NCBI GenBank assembly: GCA_944385535.1
Contig: CALWXR010000001.1
Location: 1 to 64,000 of the forward strand
Direction: 5' to 3'
From: an uncultured Oscillospiraceae bacterium
GTDB taxonomy: Bacteria > Bacillota > Clostridia > Oscillospirales > Oscillospiraceae
DNA length: 64,000 nucleotides
Positions 16,877 to 23,742 of the stretch are shown piece after piece. The first letter of the stretch is position 1. Each line of letters starts with the position of its first letter. The position numbers and the translations under genes are program-made. A model generated the notes under the pieces. It ran no database searches. It saw only the letters and a program-made list of their open reading frames with translations, and was not told where the DNA came from.

Positions 16877-17715
16877 TATAAATCAATCTCCATTTGCAGA
16901 TCTTCTATTGTATCTTCCATAGCATCCAGGAACGCCTCCGTGGCCTGCCTGCCACCGCTGAACCCGTCAAACAGTATCCTCCGGACGCTGACATATACGT
17001 CCTGATACTTTTTCCGCATATGCACAAGGTTCGAGAATTTCAGCCATATCCACTTATCCCGGTCGCACATTTCGTTTTCCGTATACAGGATATACTTCAT
17101 ATATTCGATGGCGCAGCTCCTCGCCATGAGGAGCGCCGTTTCATATTCTGTATTTGCAAGATTCCCGTATACATCCTGGGTAAGGTCATCAAGTCTTGTT
17201 AATATGTATCTTTTATACACTTGAATGAAGGTATCATATATCTTGCCGCTGATGAGCCGGCGGTAATTCTCCTCCCCGTAAATGCACACGGATGCCCTGT
17301 ATCTGGTGAGAAAGCTGTTTATCGAGGTCATATCCCAGCCCTCCGGCCAGTCGATCATATTTACTACCCTGCAATCCTGCGATATATTTGCGTTTTCGAT
17401 CGAACCCAAGAGCTTATCGATCTCGTCCCTGTTGTAGATAATAACATCGAACGAGAAATCCTTCGAATCAATAAAGAACGTCTTTTTTATGGATTCCTTG
17501 TACTCGCTTTCGGAATCCCTGAAATCCGATCCGCCCTTTATAATAAAAACATCCACATCAGAGGATTCGTTGCCCATTCCCCCGCTGAGTGGATTGACCG
17601 AGCCATCGACCAGCGACCCCCCGATATATACTATATCGTCCGCGCCGGCGTTAAGGCGCGGCAGTATCGTTTCTGTATCAAGGCTCCTTTTTATCTGTTT
17701 GAACTGTATAATCAT
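16876..17715 (-). CDS. Pol-beta-superfamily nucleotidyltransferase (first copy)
   Basis: 279 aa. GGSLVDG followed by ESSDVDVFII (residues about 32-58) is the Gly-Ser/Asp-x-Asp active site, and FSFDVIIY near 95 gives the third Asp. The C-terminal half is helical, like kanamycin-nucleotidyltransferase-type proteins. It is the first enzyme gene after the precursor, from which it is separated by a strong hairpin. The nucleotide acceptor is unknown; the peptide or a derived small molecule are the obvious candidates. Confidence 0.7.
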   Translation of the reverse strand: MIIQFKQIKRSLDTETILPRLNAGADDIVYIGGSLVDGSVNPLSGGMGNESSDVDVFIIKGGSDFRDSESEYKESIKKTFFIDSKDFSFDVIIYNRDEIDKLLGSIENANISQDCRVVNMIDWPEGWDMTSINSFLTRYRASVCIYGEENYRRLISGKIYDTFIQVYKRYILTRLDDLTQDVYGNLANTEYETALLMARSCAIEYMKYILYTENEMCDRDKWIWLKFSNLVHMRKKYQDVYVSVRRILFDGFSGGRQATEAFLDAMEDTIEDLQMEIDL

Positions 17716-17762
17716 TGCTTATCTCTCGTACCTTATGTTATAGTATTCTAATCAGCACCGTA

Positions 17763-17799
17763 GAACCTGCATAGCTTATGGAATAAGCTATGCAGGTTC
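17763..17799 (-). terminator. Strong hairpin between precursor gene and enzyme genes
   Basis: A perfect 16-base stem (17763-17778 with 17784-17799) has a five-base loop and no U-tract on either side. Its place directly after the precursor suggests partial read-through or mRNA end protection, which would give more precursor than enzyme. A second small stem (GATAATC/GATTATC) directly follows the precursor stop. Confidence 0.6.
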
Positions 17800-17846
17800 C
17801 ACATGGATAATTTCTGTGCAATCAGTGATAATCCTGAATGATTATC

Positions 17847-17918
17847 TTAATAGCACTCAGCGGCAAGTGCCTTCGGGAATTCGACCTGTACTGCAATCGG
17901 AGCCTCATACTTCTTCAC
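17847..17918 (-). CDS. RiPP precursor peptide (23 aa)
   Basis: A GTG at 17918 follows AAAGGAGG (17926-17933) at the ideal seven-base spacing and opens a 23-codon frame with a TAA at 17847-17849. The N-terminal part reads KKYEAPIAVQVEF, like the leader of many short clostridial RiPP precursors; the C-terminal part is PKALAAECY. An in-frame ATG at 17936 would add six residues but includes the ribosome site. It is the first gene of the operon that encodes the PqqD-like protein and two radical SAM enzymes. The terminal Tyr, preceded by Glu and Cys, recalls PQQ (Glu/Tyr) and mycofactocin (Val-Tyr), where a small molecule is excised from the peptide. Function is inferred. Confidence 0.8.
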   Translation of the reverse strand: MKKYEAPIAVQVEFPKALAAECY

Positions 17919-17962
17919 TGTAATTCCTCCTTTCATGATTAAGTGATAAATATGAAAATGGT

Positions 17963-17995
17963 TACAAAAGTATGCATATATTAGCTGCTTTTGTA
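17963..17995. promoter_or_regulatory. Inverted repeat upstream of the precursor gene
   Basis: TACAAAAG (17963-17970) and CTTTTGTA (17988-17995) are exact inverted copies 17 bases apart, 45 bases upstream of the precursor start. This region must hold the operon promoter (weak candidates include TACAAA-17-TACTTT on the reverse strand). A dimeric regulator site is plausible. Confidence 0.45.
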
Positions 17996-18181
17996 CCCCC
18001 ACTACATATTTTCTTACATTATACAGTATTCGCGGTGCAAGGCCATTTTCACGCCAGGTGTCGGAAATGCAAATGGGAAAAGCCCATTAACCTCGCCTAT
18101 TTCCGAAGTCAGAAAGGCATCTGGCATCTGAAGGTAAAATACTACGGCGAGGATTACTTTGAAAAACTGAATAACTGTTAA
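17972..18181 (+). pseudogene. Possible gene fragment between the RiPP operon and agr
   Basis: An open frame, whose 3' part reads FHARCRKCKWEKPINLAYF and ends YFEKLNNC, looks protein-like and slightly resembles the Cys-rich KTR proteins of mobile elements. It has no ribosome site and its 5' part overlaps the operator region. Probably a relic. Confidence 0.2.
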
Positions 18182-18196
18182 TTGACTTTGAATCGC

Positions 18197-18353
18197 GCAA
18201 GCGGAGGAAATCGAAAGATTAGACTGCCAAGCACCGTATGAAGCCAGAATTAAAAGGGATATCCATATCCTTTTGAGGTTCTGATTTCGGCGGCGCTTTT
18301 TTGGCGCTTTTCACTTCATACGGTGATGAGAGTCCTTTCCCGAATCCGCTTGC
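18197..18353. repeat. Long imperfect palindrome I (157 bases)
   Basis: GCAAGCGGA (18197-18205) pairs with TCCGCTTGC (18345-18353), and CACCGTATGAAG (18232-18243) pairs with CTTCATACGGTG (18314-18325). Inside, CAGAA...TTCTG and AAAAGG...CCTTTT form a nested stem-loop (18245-18283). It could be a MITE or a structured RNA. No open frame is visible in it. Confidence 0.6.
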
Positions 18354-18497
18354 TTGCTGCATTATAGTATGGAGAAAGCTTGACTTGTCCAGGTATGCCT
18401 AGAGTTTTGTGCTTCTGCTATGGCTGAATAGAATGTTTTTTTTGATTGCTACTTGCAGTAGCCTTTGCCTTAATCATTATTTTTATTGAGGAATTAC

Positions 18498-18666
18498 TTA
18501 AGGCAGTACCGCATAATTTGGCAAGCACATTCGGCCAAAGATTTTGTCTCAGACGAAAGTTATAAAAGAGTGGGAATACTGTATGTATTTCCCTCTTTTA
18601 TAACTGCGCGGATGGGGCAAAAGATTGGGCGAAGGGCGCAGACATAATTGTGCGGTGCTGCCTTAA
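18498..18666. mobile_element. Long imperfect palindrome II, MITE-like (169 bases)
   Basis: The ends are inverted copies: the left starts TTAAGGCAGTACCGCATAAT and the right, read backwards, starts TTAAGGCAGCACCGCACAAT. Further in, GTTATAAAAGAG (about 18558-18569) pairs with CTCTTTTATAAC. It is non-coding and spans the agrB stop codon. Size, TTAA-type ends and symmetry fit a miniature inverted-repeat element; it may also act as the agrB terminator. Confidence 0.55.
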
Positions 18667-19265
18667 AATAGATAACAATTTTTTCCTTTTGTTATTAAAC
18701 TATTTATGATACCGAAAAGTTGAAGACCTGTCACAAGTAATATTCCAACCCCAAATGCAGCAGAATACTGAACACGTACTGTTTCGTACAGGACAAAGTA
18801 TACTAATAATGATGCCACTGAAAAAATGCAAGTCAATTTGTGAAATAGCCAGCTCTCTTTTTCAGTTAGCTTTCTGGCGCTATTCTCCACTGGACTGAAT
18901 GAACAAAGGCACATTACTGATAAAGAGACTAACACTGTCAGAAATTTTATGTACCCTTCCTGGACGATTAGCTTTATCAATCCCATTGTTAACGCAAGCA
19001 ATGCGGTTGAAAGGGTAACACAAAGTTTTGAGGAATTCAGATGATACCCACCACTGAATTTCCGAATCAGCATAAAGGGCGTAATCATCAGCAAGCCTTC
19101 CCGCAACATCCCGAACGCAAAGCCCAGCAGCGTAACAATAAATATTGGAAGGAGGCCGAACAGGAGGCTGTATATCGCATAGGAAAACAATTCTTTGTCT
19201 TCTTGGGAAATAACCCCCTCCTGTTCCATCCACTTCGCGACCCTAGATGACAGTGCCCGGATCAT
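18663..19265 (-). CDS. agrB: AgrB-type peptide-processing membrane protease
   Basis: 200 aa with about five to six membrane helices. FSGGYHLNSSKLC (about 70-82) carries the catalytic His and Cys of AgrB, which cleaves and cyclises AgrD into a thiolactone or lactone autoinducer. The start ATG overlaps the agrD stop (ATGA), so the two are translationally coupled. The stop codon lies inside palindrome II, so the last residues may have been set by that insertion. Confidence 0.92.
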   Translation of the reverse strand: MIRALSSRVAKWMEQEGVISQEDKELFSYAIYSLLFGLLPIFIVTLLGFAFGMLREGLLMITPFMLIRKFSGGYHLNSSKLCVTLSTALLALTMGLIKLIVQEGYIKFLTVLVSLSVMCLCSFSPVENSARKLTEKESWLFHKLTCIFSVASLLVYFVLYETVRVQYSAAFGVGILLVTGLQLFGIINSLITKGKNCYLF

Positions 19266-19426
19266 CTGAGCTTACTGAACCGTTCCAACTCCGCGGGTGC
19301 TTGGGGCTGATGAACCATGCAGCAGGAGTTGGTGTTAGCACAGATAAACAGGACTGCACAGAGTGCGGATACAGCAAGCTTTGCAAGCTTGTGCGTGAGC
19401 ATCGGAAGGGCGTTCATTTGTTTCAT
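19262..19426 (-). CDS. agrD: AgrD autoinducer precursor peptide (54 aa)
   Basis: An ATG at 19426 with GGAGG eight bases upstream opens a 54-codon frame ending at 19262. The architecture is classical: an amphipathic N-terminal helix (MLTHKLAKLAVSALCAVLFI), a core region TNSCCMVHQP, and an acidic tail starting APAELERF. AgrB should cut after the core, and one of the two adjacent Cys should form the ring. The Cys-then-four-residues-then-Pro arrangement matches clostridial cyclic lactone autoinducers. The neighbours agrB, the XRE regulator, the response regulator and the kinase complete the circuit. Confidence 0.88.
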   Translation of the reverse strand: MKQMNALPMLTHKLAKLAVSALCAVLFICANTNSCCMVHQPQAPAELERFSKLR

Positions 19427-19453
19427 ATTGGGTGCCTCCATTCTTAAATCTGT

Positions 19454-19471
19454 TGTGCAATATTTTGCACA
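19454..19471. promoter_or_regulatory. Dyad upstream of agrD
   Basis: TGTGCAA (19454-19460) and TTGCACA (19465-19471) form an 18-base dyad 28 bases from the agrD start. It is a candidate binding site for the XRE protein or the response regulator. Confidence 0.4.
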
Positions 19472-19676
19472 GCCTCATTTTATTTCATATCCGATCTAAT
19501 ATCAATAGCTCCTGCACGAAACGCATGATTTCGCGCATAAATGGTAATAATGCATGAGAAAGCAGTATGTTATCTATCTGTTTCGGAATTCTAATGGTTA
19601 TGGATAGAAAAATATTTTCTATTTTATATCCGTTACAGAATTAATCTGAAGTAGATTGTTGATGCAATGTCGGAAA

Positions 19677-19694
19677 CTTGATAAACTTATCAAG
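19677..19694. promoter_or_regulatory. Dyad overlapping the XRE leader
   Basis: CTTGATAA-AC-TTATCAAG is an 18-base perfect dyad ending 11 bases before the GTG of the XRE gene, so it overlaps or touches its ribosome site. Autoregulation is a natural guess. Confidence 0.4.
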
Positions 19695-19704
19695 GTGATG
19701 AAGG

Positions 19705-20055
19705 GTGGAACTAAACTATACAGGAATCGGACGACGGATTGCCAAAAGGCGTCTCCAAATGGGCTTAAAGCAGAATATATTGGCTGAAAGATTGGATATT
19801 TCAAACAACTATCTTTCCAGTATCGAGCGTGGAAAAGAAAAGCCAAGTTTGGAAGTAATTGTAAATATATGCAATGCGCTTCAGGTGACACCGGATTATT
19901 TATTGATGGGCAATATGTATTCCAATAATGTGCCTCAAAACATTGCAGATGGATTGCGGCTTTGTACAAAAGAGGATTTGTCTCTTTTGTCTGTTATCAT
20001 GCAACATATGATAGAGCGGCAAGGTCAAAAATGGAATAATGACAATTTCGCATAA
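19705..20055 (+). CDS. XRE-family regulator of the agr locus
   Basis: 116 aa starting at a GTG, with GAAGG just upstream. Residues 8-63 are a Cro/C1 helix-turn-helix (MGLKQNILAERLDISNNYLS, then SIERGKEKPS). The C-terminal 50 residues are helical. Its divergent position between agrDB and the response regulator/kinase pair suggests it regulates one or both sides. The dyads at 19454 and 19677 are candidate operators. Confidence 0.85.
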   Translation: MELNYTGIGRRIAKRRLQMGLKQNILAERLDISNNYLSSIERGKEKPSLEVIVNICNALQVTPDYLLMGNMYSNNVPQNIADGLRLCTKEDLSLLSVIMQHMIERQGQKWNNDNFA

Positions 20056-20093
20056 GTGTGCTATAATCTTCCAAAAAGAAGGGAGGGCCACTT

Positions 20094-20807
20094 ATGCGAA
20101 TTGTTTTTTGTGATGACGATTCAGTTATTCTGCGGCAGCTTCTGTCCCTCGTAAAGGAATTTTTCGCCAACTTGGGCGGAGCAGAGCCGGAATATTCGGT
20201 CTACTGCTCGGGGGATGAACTGATCCGCCAGAGAGAGCAATTTGATATCGCATTTCTCGATGTAGAGATGCCTGGAGCCAGCGGAATACACGCTGGAGCA
20301 AAATTGAAAGAGAAGAACCCAAGAATCAAAATATTTATTGTGACAGCCTATCCGGATTATCTGGATGAAGCCATGCGCTTTCAGGTTTTCCGCTATTTGT
20401 CCAAACCAATTGACAAGACCAGATTATTTCGCAATCTGAAAGACGCAGTCCATTCCTATAATATGGAAACCTGCGAGTTTCCAATCGAAACAAACACTGG
20501 CGTTTTTGTGCGGAGGTCGGAGGAAATCATTTGCGTGGAGACCACCAATCGGAAAACGATTGTCCATACAACAGATGGGGATCTGATCAGCATTAAAAAT
20601 ATGGAATACTGGCGTGAGGCTCTTTCTTTACCTTGCTTTTATTCGACACATCGCAGCTACATAATCAATATGCGCTTTATTTACAGCATTAGCAATGACA
20701 GCGTGATCCTAAAGAATGGGGAACAGCAAATGGATGCATTTTTGTCCAGAAGGAAATTTACCCATTTCAAAAATGCATATTTGGTGTATATGGAGAGTAC
20801 AAAATGA
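20094..20807 (+). CDS. agrA: AgrA-type LytTR response regulator
   Basis: 237 aa. The receiver domain has CDDDS at the N-terminus and FLDVEMPG with the phospho-acceptor Asp near residue 58, VTAYPDY and YLSKPI. The C-terminal LytTR DNA-binding domain (about 135-237) includes FYSTHRSYIINMRFI, the family signature. It probably activates agrDB when the cognate kinase senses the cyclic peptide. The stop overlaps the kinase start by four bases. Confidence 0.9.
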   Translation: MRIVFCDDDSVILRQLLSLVKEFFANLGGAEPEYSVYCSGDELIRQREQFDIAFLDVEMPGASGIHAGAKLKEKNPRIKIFIVTAYPDYLDEAMRFQVFRYLSKPIDKTRLFRNLKDAVHSYNMETCEFPIETNTGVFVRRSEEIICVETTNRKTIVHTTDGDLISIKNMEYWREALSLPCFYSTHRSYIINMRFIYSISNDSVILKNGEQQMDAFLSRRKFTHFKNAYLVYMESTK

Positions 20808-22114
20808 TGGGAGAGAAAATATGCTTTGCTGCATTGTATGTCATAGAAGCACTGATTGCATGGCTGTATCTTGAATATTTGTTCAGTAAGAGAAAAACTG
20901 TTTCTTTCCAACTTCTTTCATTTTTTATTGGATATACGGTCCTGTTTGTTTTTTCGTTTCTGAATAATACCACAATTAACGCTATTTCTTTCAGTATTAT
21001 CAATTTCTTCTTAATTAAGCAAAATTATCAGTGCAATACAAAAACAGCCCTTCTACATACTGCGTTTTTGTGTTTTGTTATGGTTGGTTCCGAAATAATA
21101 GTTGCATTATGGCTTAGTTTATATGGTTATGAATTTTCTGCATATACATATAATTTTCAAGTAATGGTTCTTCTCATTATCCTTAGCAAACTTTTGTACC
21201 TTTTATTTTCCACCATAGGTTCCCGCATATTCGCGCCACACAAACGTTTATTTGAAGAACCAAAGCAGATAATTTTATTTTGCGGTCTACCGCTATTATC
21301 TTCAATTTTAGCAATCGTTATTGTTTACATCGGAATGAACGCAGGAATCTCCGGAACAATTGGAATTATGACAATCATAATTGTTGTAACGCTCTTGGTC
21401 GTTAATTTGATGTTTCTTGCTTTATACAATGCTCTGCAAAAGGCCAATGAAGAATATCTTGCGCTACAATTAAGTATGCAAAAAGAGCAGGCTGACATAG
21501 CCTACTATAGTGCGCTACAAGAACAGTTTGAAAATCAGCGGATCCTAATTCATGATATCAAAAAACACCTGGGAACCATTGACGCCCTGGCAAAGCAGAA
21601 TGGCTCAGCTGAGATTGAAACATATATTTCCGGACTGGAAGAAAGTTTTGCACTTTCTAATCAAGCAAAGCTATGTACTGACCCCATTTTGAATTTACTT
21701 TTGCTGCGATTTCGAGACAACTGCAAAGCAAGGAATATTCAGTTCCACTGCGACGTTCGGGAAAATAGTTCTTCTTTTCTCAATGCCTCCAGCATCACGA
21801 CCCTATATGGTAATCTACTTTCCAATGCGCTGGAAGCTGCCGAATCTTCTTTAGAAAAGCAAATTGAATTATCTGTAATAAGGAACACTGCACAATCGGT
21901 AATTGTTATTTCAGTCATTAACTCCTGCGACAATCCGCCAATGCCGGATGGGAATGGGGGCTTTCGGACCAGGAAAGCAGATCGACTTCTGCACGGTGTT
22001 GGTCTGCGAAGTATTGAAAGAACTGTATCCAAATATCATGGGGTTGCGACCATGTACTATGATCCTGACAATAAGCAATTTCACCATGTGATCCAATTCC
22101 CAGAGCCGACCTAA
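20804..22114 (+). CDS. agrC: AgrC-type GHKL sensor histidine kinase
   Basis: 436 aa. Residues 1-215 form six or seven membrane helices that would bind the extracellular autoinducer. ILIHDIKKHLGTI (about 250) has the phospho-acceptor His of the AgrC/HPK10 group, and NLLSNALEAA is the N-box of the GHKL ATPase, followed by a glycine-containing GVGLRSIERTV lid. It is coupled to the response regulator upstream. No strong terminator was seen before the next gene. Confidence 0.88.
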   Translation: MMGEKICFAALYVIEALIAWLYLEYLFSKRKTVSFQLLSFFIGYTVLFVFSFLNNTTINAISFSIINFFLIKQNYQCNTKTALLHTAFLCFVMVGSEIIVALWLSLYGYEFSAYTYNFQVMVLLIILSKLLYLLFSTIGSRIFAPHKRLFEEPKQIILFCGLPLLSSILAIVIVYIGMNAGISGTIGIMTIIIVVTLLVVNLMFLALYNALQKANEEYLALQLSMQKEQADIAYYSALQEQFENQRILIHDIKKHLGTIDALAKQNGSAEIETYISGLEESFALSNQAKLCTDPILNLLLLRFRDNCKARNIQFHCDVRENSSSFLNASSITTLYGNLLSNALEAAESSLEKQIELSVIRNTAQSVIVISVINSCDNPPMPDGNGGFRTRKADRLLHGVGLRSIERTVSKYHGVATMYYDPDNKQFHHVIQFPEPT

Positions 22115-22252
22115 TGGAATATAACTTATTGTTCAACTAGCCCTTGTCAATGTATCTATTACAAAGTAATTCTGAAATAGCGTTAAAATCTCATGGAAAT
22201 TGGGTGATTTTGTCAACTCATACACAAAAAAGCACGTTCCATTCCATGTCTC

Positions 22253-22281
22253 TTGAAATAATGATAGATTAAGTATACAAT
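22253..22281 (+). promoter_or_regulatory. Promoter for the KTR gene
   Basis: TTGAAA (22253-22258), a 17-base spacer and TACAAT (22276-22281) lie 48 bases before the KTR start codon. This is a good match to a housekeeping sigma-factor promoter. Confidence 0.6.
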
Positions 22282-22328
22282 CTGATCATTACATCAAAAT
22301 GCAATACTGAATTTCAGGAGAAGAAAAT

Positions 22329-22502
22329 ATGGAGAACGTGCAGTCTAATTCTCTATGGATTCCTTGCCCAATCTGCGGCAACAAAACCCGGACAAAGGTA
22401 TATGAGGATACCGTGCTGATCAAGTTCCCGCTGTTCTGTCCCAAATGCAGGAAAGAAACCTGCATTGACGTAGTAAAACTGAAAATGGTCATAAGCAAAT
22501 GA
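22329..22502 (+). CDS. Cysteine-rich KTR-domain protein (57 aa)
   Basis: An ATG at 22329 with AGGAGAAG about eight bases upstream opens a 57-codon frame. Two Cys pairs (CPICGNKT and CPKCRKETC) form a zinc ribbon, and the KTR triplet follows the first pair. Small proteins of this type are typical cargo of Tn916-like and other firmicute mobile elements. A terminator directly follows. Function is unknown; nucleic-acid binding is likely. Confidence 0.85.
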   Translation: MENVQSNSLWIPCPICGNKTRTKVYEDTVLIKFPLFCPKCRKETCIDVVKLKMVISK

Positions 22503-22518
22503 GCCAGACGTAAACGCA

Positions 22519-22559
22519 GAGCCTGCTTCCCCTGATTCAAGGGAGGCAGGCTCTTTTTT
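22519..22559 (+). terminator. Rho-independent terminator after the KTR gene
   Basis: GAGCCTGC (22519-22526) pairs with GCAGGCTC (22546-22553), with inner CCC/GGG pairs, and is followed by six T. It overlaps the 3' end of the leftward XRE gene. Confidence 0.85.
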
Positions 22560-22908
22560 CTTTGATTAGGATTCCATCGCTGGTTCTTAAGGCGGATATA
22601 ACCGCTTGACATACCGGGATGAGGGCGGCGGCTTCTTCCTCGTTGCAATCGTTAATTAGCAGCTGGAGCTGGTAATGGGCTGGAGATTCTTTGCCCATTT
22701 CAGGACAGAAGATATCCCTGGGATCGATCCGCAACGTGCGAATAAGCGGATATAAAACTTCCATCGTCGTATTTGCTTTGTAGTTTTCGATGTTCATAAT
22801 GGTTCGCTCGTCCGAATCGGTCATAATGGCAACCTGGTTTTGCGTCAACCCCATCGTTTTTCTGGCTTTTTTCACCGTATCCCCCAAAGGGCGCGAATAC
22901 TCTGACAT
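22537..22908 (-). CDS. XRE-family transcriptional regulator
   Basis: 123 aa. Residues 8-65 are a helix-turn-helix (MGLTQNQVAIMTDSDERTI, then MNIENYKANTTMEVLYPLIR). The remaining part is helical and ends close to the KTR terminator. It is transcribed against the rest of the element, as element repressors often are. Its stop lies within the terminator stem. Confidence 0.85.
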   Translation of the reverse strand: MSEYSRPLGDTVKKARKTMGLTQNQVAIMTDSDERTIMNIENYKANTTMEVLYPLIRTLRIDPRDIFCPEMGKESPAHYQLQLLINDCNEEEAAALIPVCQAVISALRTSDGILIKEKRACLP

Positions 22909-23113
22909 TATACTTCACCTCAAAAGTATTCTACATTACGGATTACGTCAATTGAATACGACAAATTATCGTTTTTACTGAAACTTATTTTAGTTCCATA
23001 GAGAAATTGTGCATGACCATTTTACTCATCACTTACAGCCGACCAAACATACAGAGATTTCCCCAAACAAAGCAGGATACCGTCCTTCCCTAACTGAAAT
23101 ATGGTTCACCATC

Positions 23114-23148
23114 GACGCACTTGATTGCCGGATTGGCACAAGTGCGTC
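23114..23148. terminator. Perfect ten-base-stem hairpin
   Basis: GACGCACTTG (23114-23123) pairs with CAAGTGCGTC (23139-23148), followed by ATTTTGTG. It lies in the 325-base gap before the sigma-like gene. It could insulate the region or be part of that gene's leader. The rest of the gap before 23114 shows nothing else. Confidence 0.5.
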
Positions 23149-23179
23149 ATTTTGTGTCTATTTCCCCCGTTGCCGTTCC

Positions 23180-23227
23180 CCTCCATTTTGCGATTTGGAA
23201 CCAACAAGTACCAAATCGAAATGGAGG
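23180..23227 (+). promoter_or_regulatory. Hairpin that sequesters a ribosome binding site
   Basis: The 3' arm (23211-23227, ending AAATGGAGG) pairs over 17 bases with the 5' arm (23180-23198, starting CCTCCATTT), with a two-base bulge. The arm contains GGAGG (23223-23227), the only ribosome site for the gene at 23235. Translation should be blocked unless the stem opens. Confidence 0.7.
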
Positions 23228-23234
23228 AAACAAA

Positions 23235-23714
23235 ATGTTTCAGTATAAAACTGACTATGCCCTGAACAAAAAAGAACCGTGTGCCATCGTCTATCAGGAT
23301 GCCTATGGCAATATCATCCGACTCACGGAAACGGATTTTGAAAGCAAGGAAGAATTTCAACGATGGAAAACATGGCTGGATGATAACAGCCATGCACAGG
23401 AAAAAGCGGATCATATTTATCGGAATCACACCATCAGCTCAACCGGGTTCGAAGAATACTTAGAAACGATTCCGTCACCGGATGGGCTGGAATTGGAGCA
23501 AGACACTGTTCTTGCACAGATAAAAGTGGTTCTCACACAAACGCAGTTTCGCAGACTCTGGATGTATGCGGTTAATGGTCAAACTTTGGCGTATATTGCA
23601 AAACATGAAGAAGCGTCGATTCCCAGTGTCTATGAAAGCATTAAAGGCGCAAAGAAAAAAGTTTTGAGTTTTTTTGCAAAGCACCCTAAAAAATCGTCCC
23701 CAAATCTGCGATAG
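23235..23714 (+). CDS. Sigma-70-like regulator of the mobile element
   Basis: 159 aa from the ATG at 23235. The C-terminal part (VVLTQTQFRRLWMYAVNG, then TLAYIAKHEEASIPSVYESI) is a region-4 helix-turn-helix like that of Tn916-type transposon sigma factors. The N-terminal part is acidic and not recognised. The ribosome site lies eight bases upstream and is buried in the hairpin at 23180-23227. It probably controls transfer or recombinase genes of this element. Confidence 0.75.
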   Translation: MFQYKTDYALNKKEPCAIVYQDAYGNIIRLTETDFESKEEFQRWKTWLDDNSHAQEKADHIYRNHTISSTGFEEYLETIPSPDGLELEQDTVLAQIKVVLTQTQFRRLWMYAVNGQTLAYIAKHEEASIPSVYESIKGAKKKVLSFFAKHPKKSSPNLR

Positions 23715-23742
23715 GTGAAGGGACTTCTTCACAGGCCCTTCT

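Noticed and set aside
17847..17936. Longer 29-residue form of the precursor from the ATG at 17936
   Set aside because: That ATG directly precedes the AAAGGAGG ribosome site, which fits the GTG at 17918 at seven-base spacing; the longer form would have no ribosome site.
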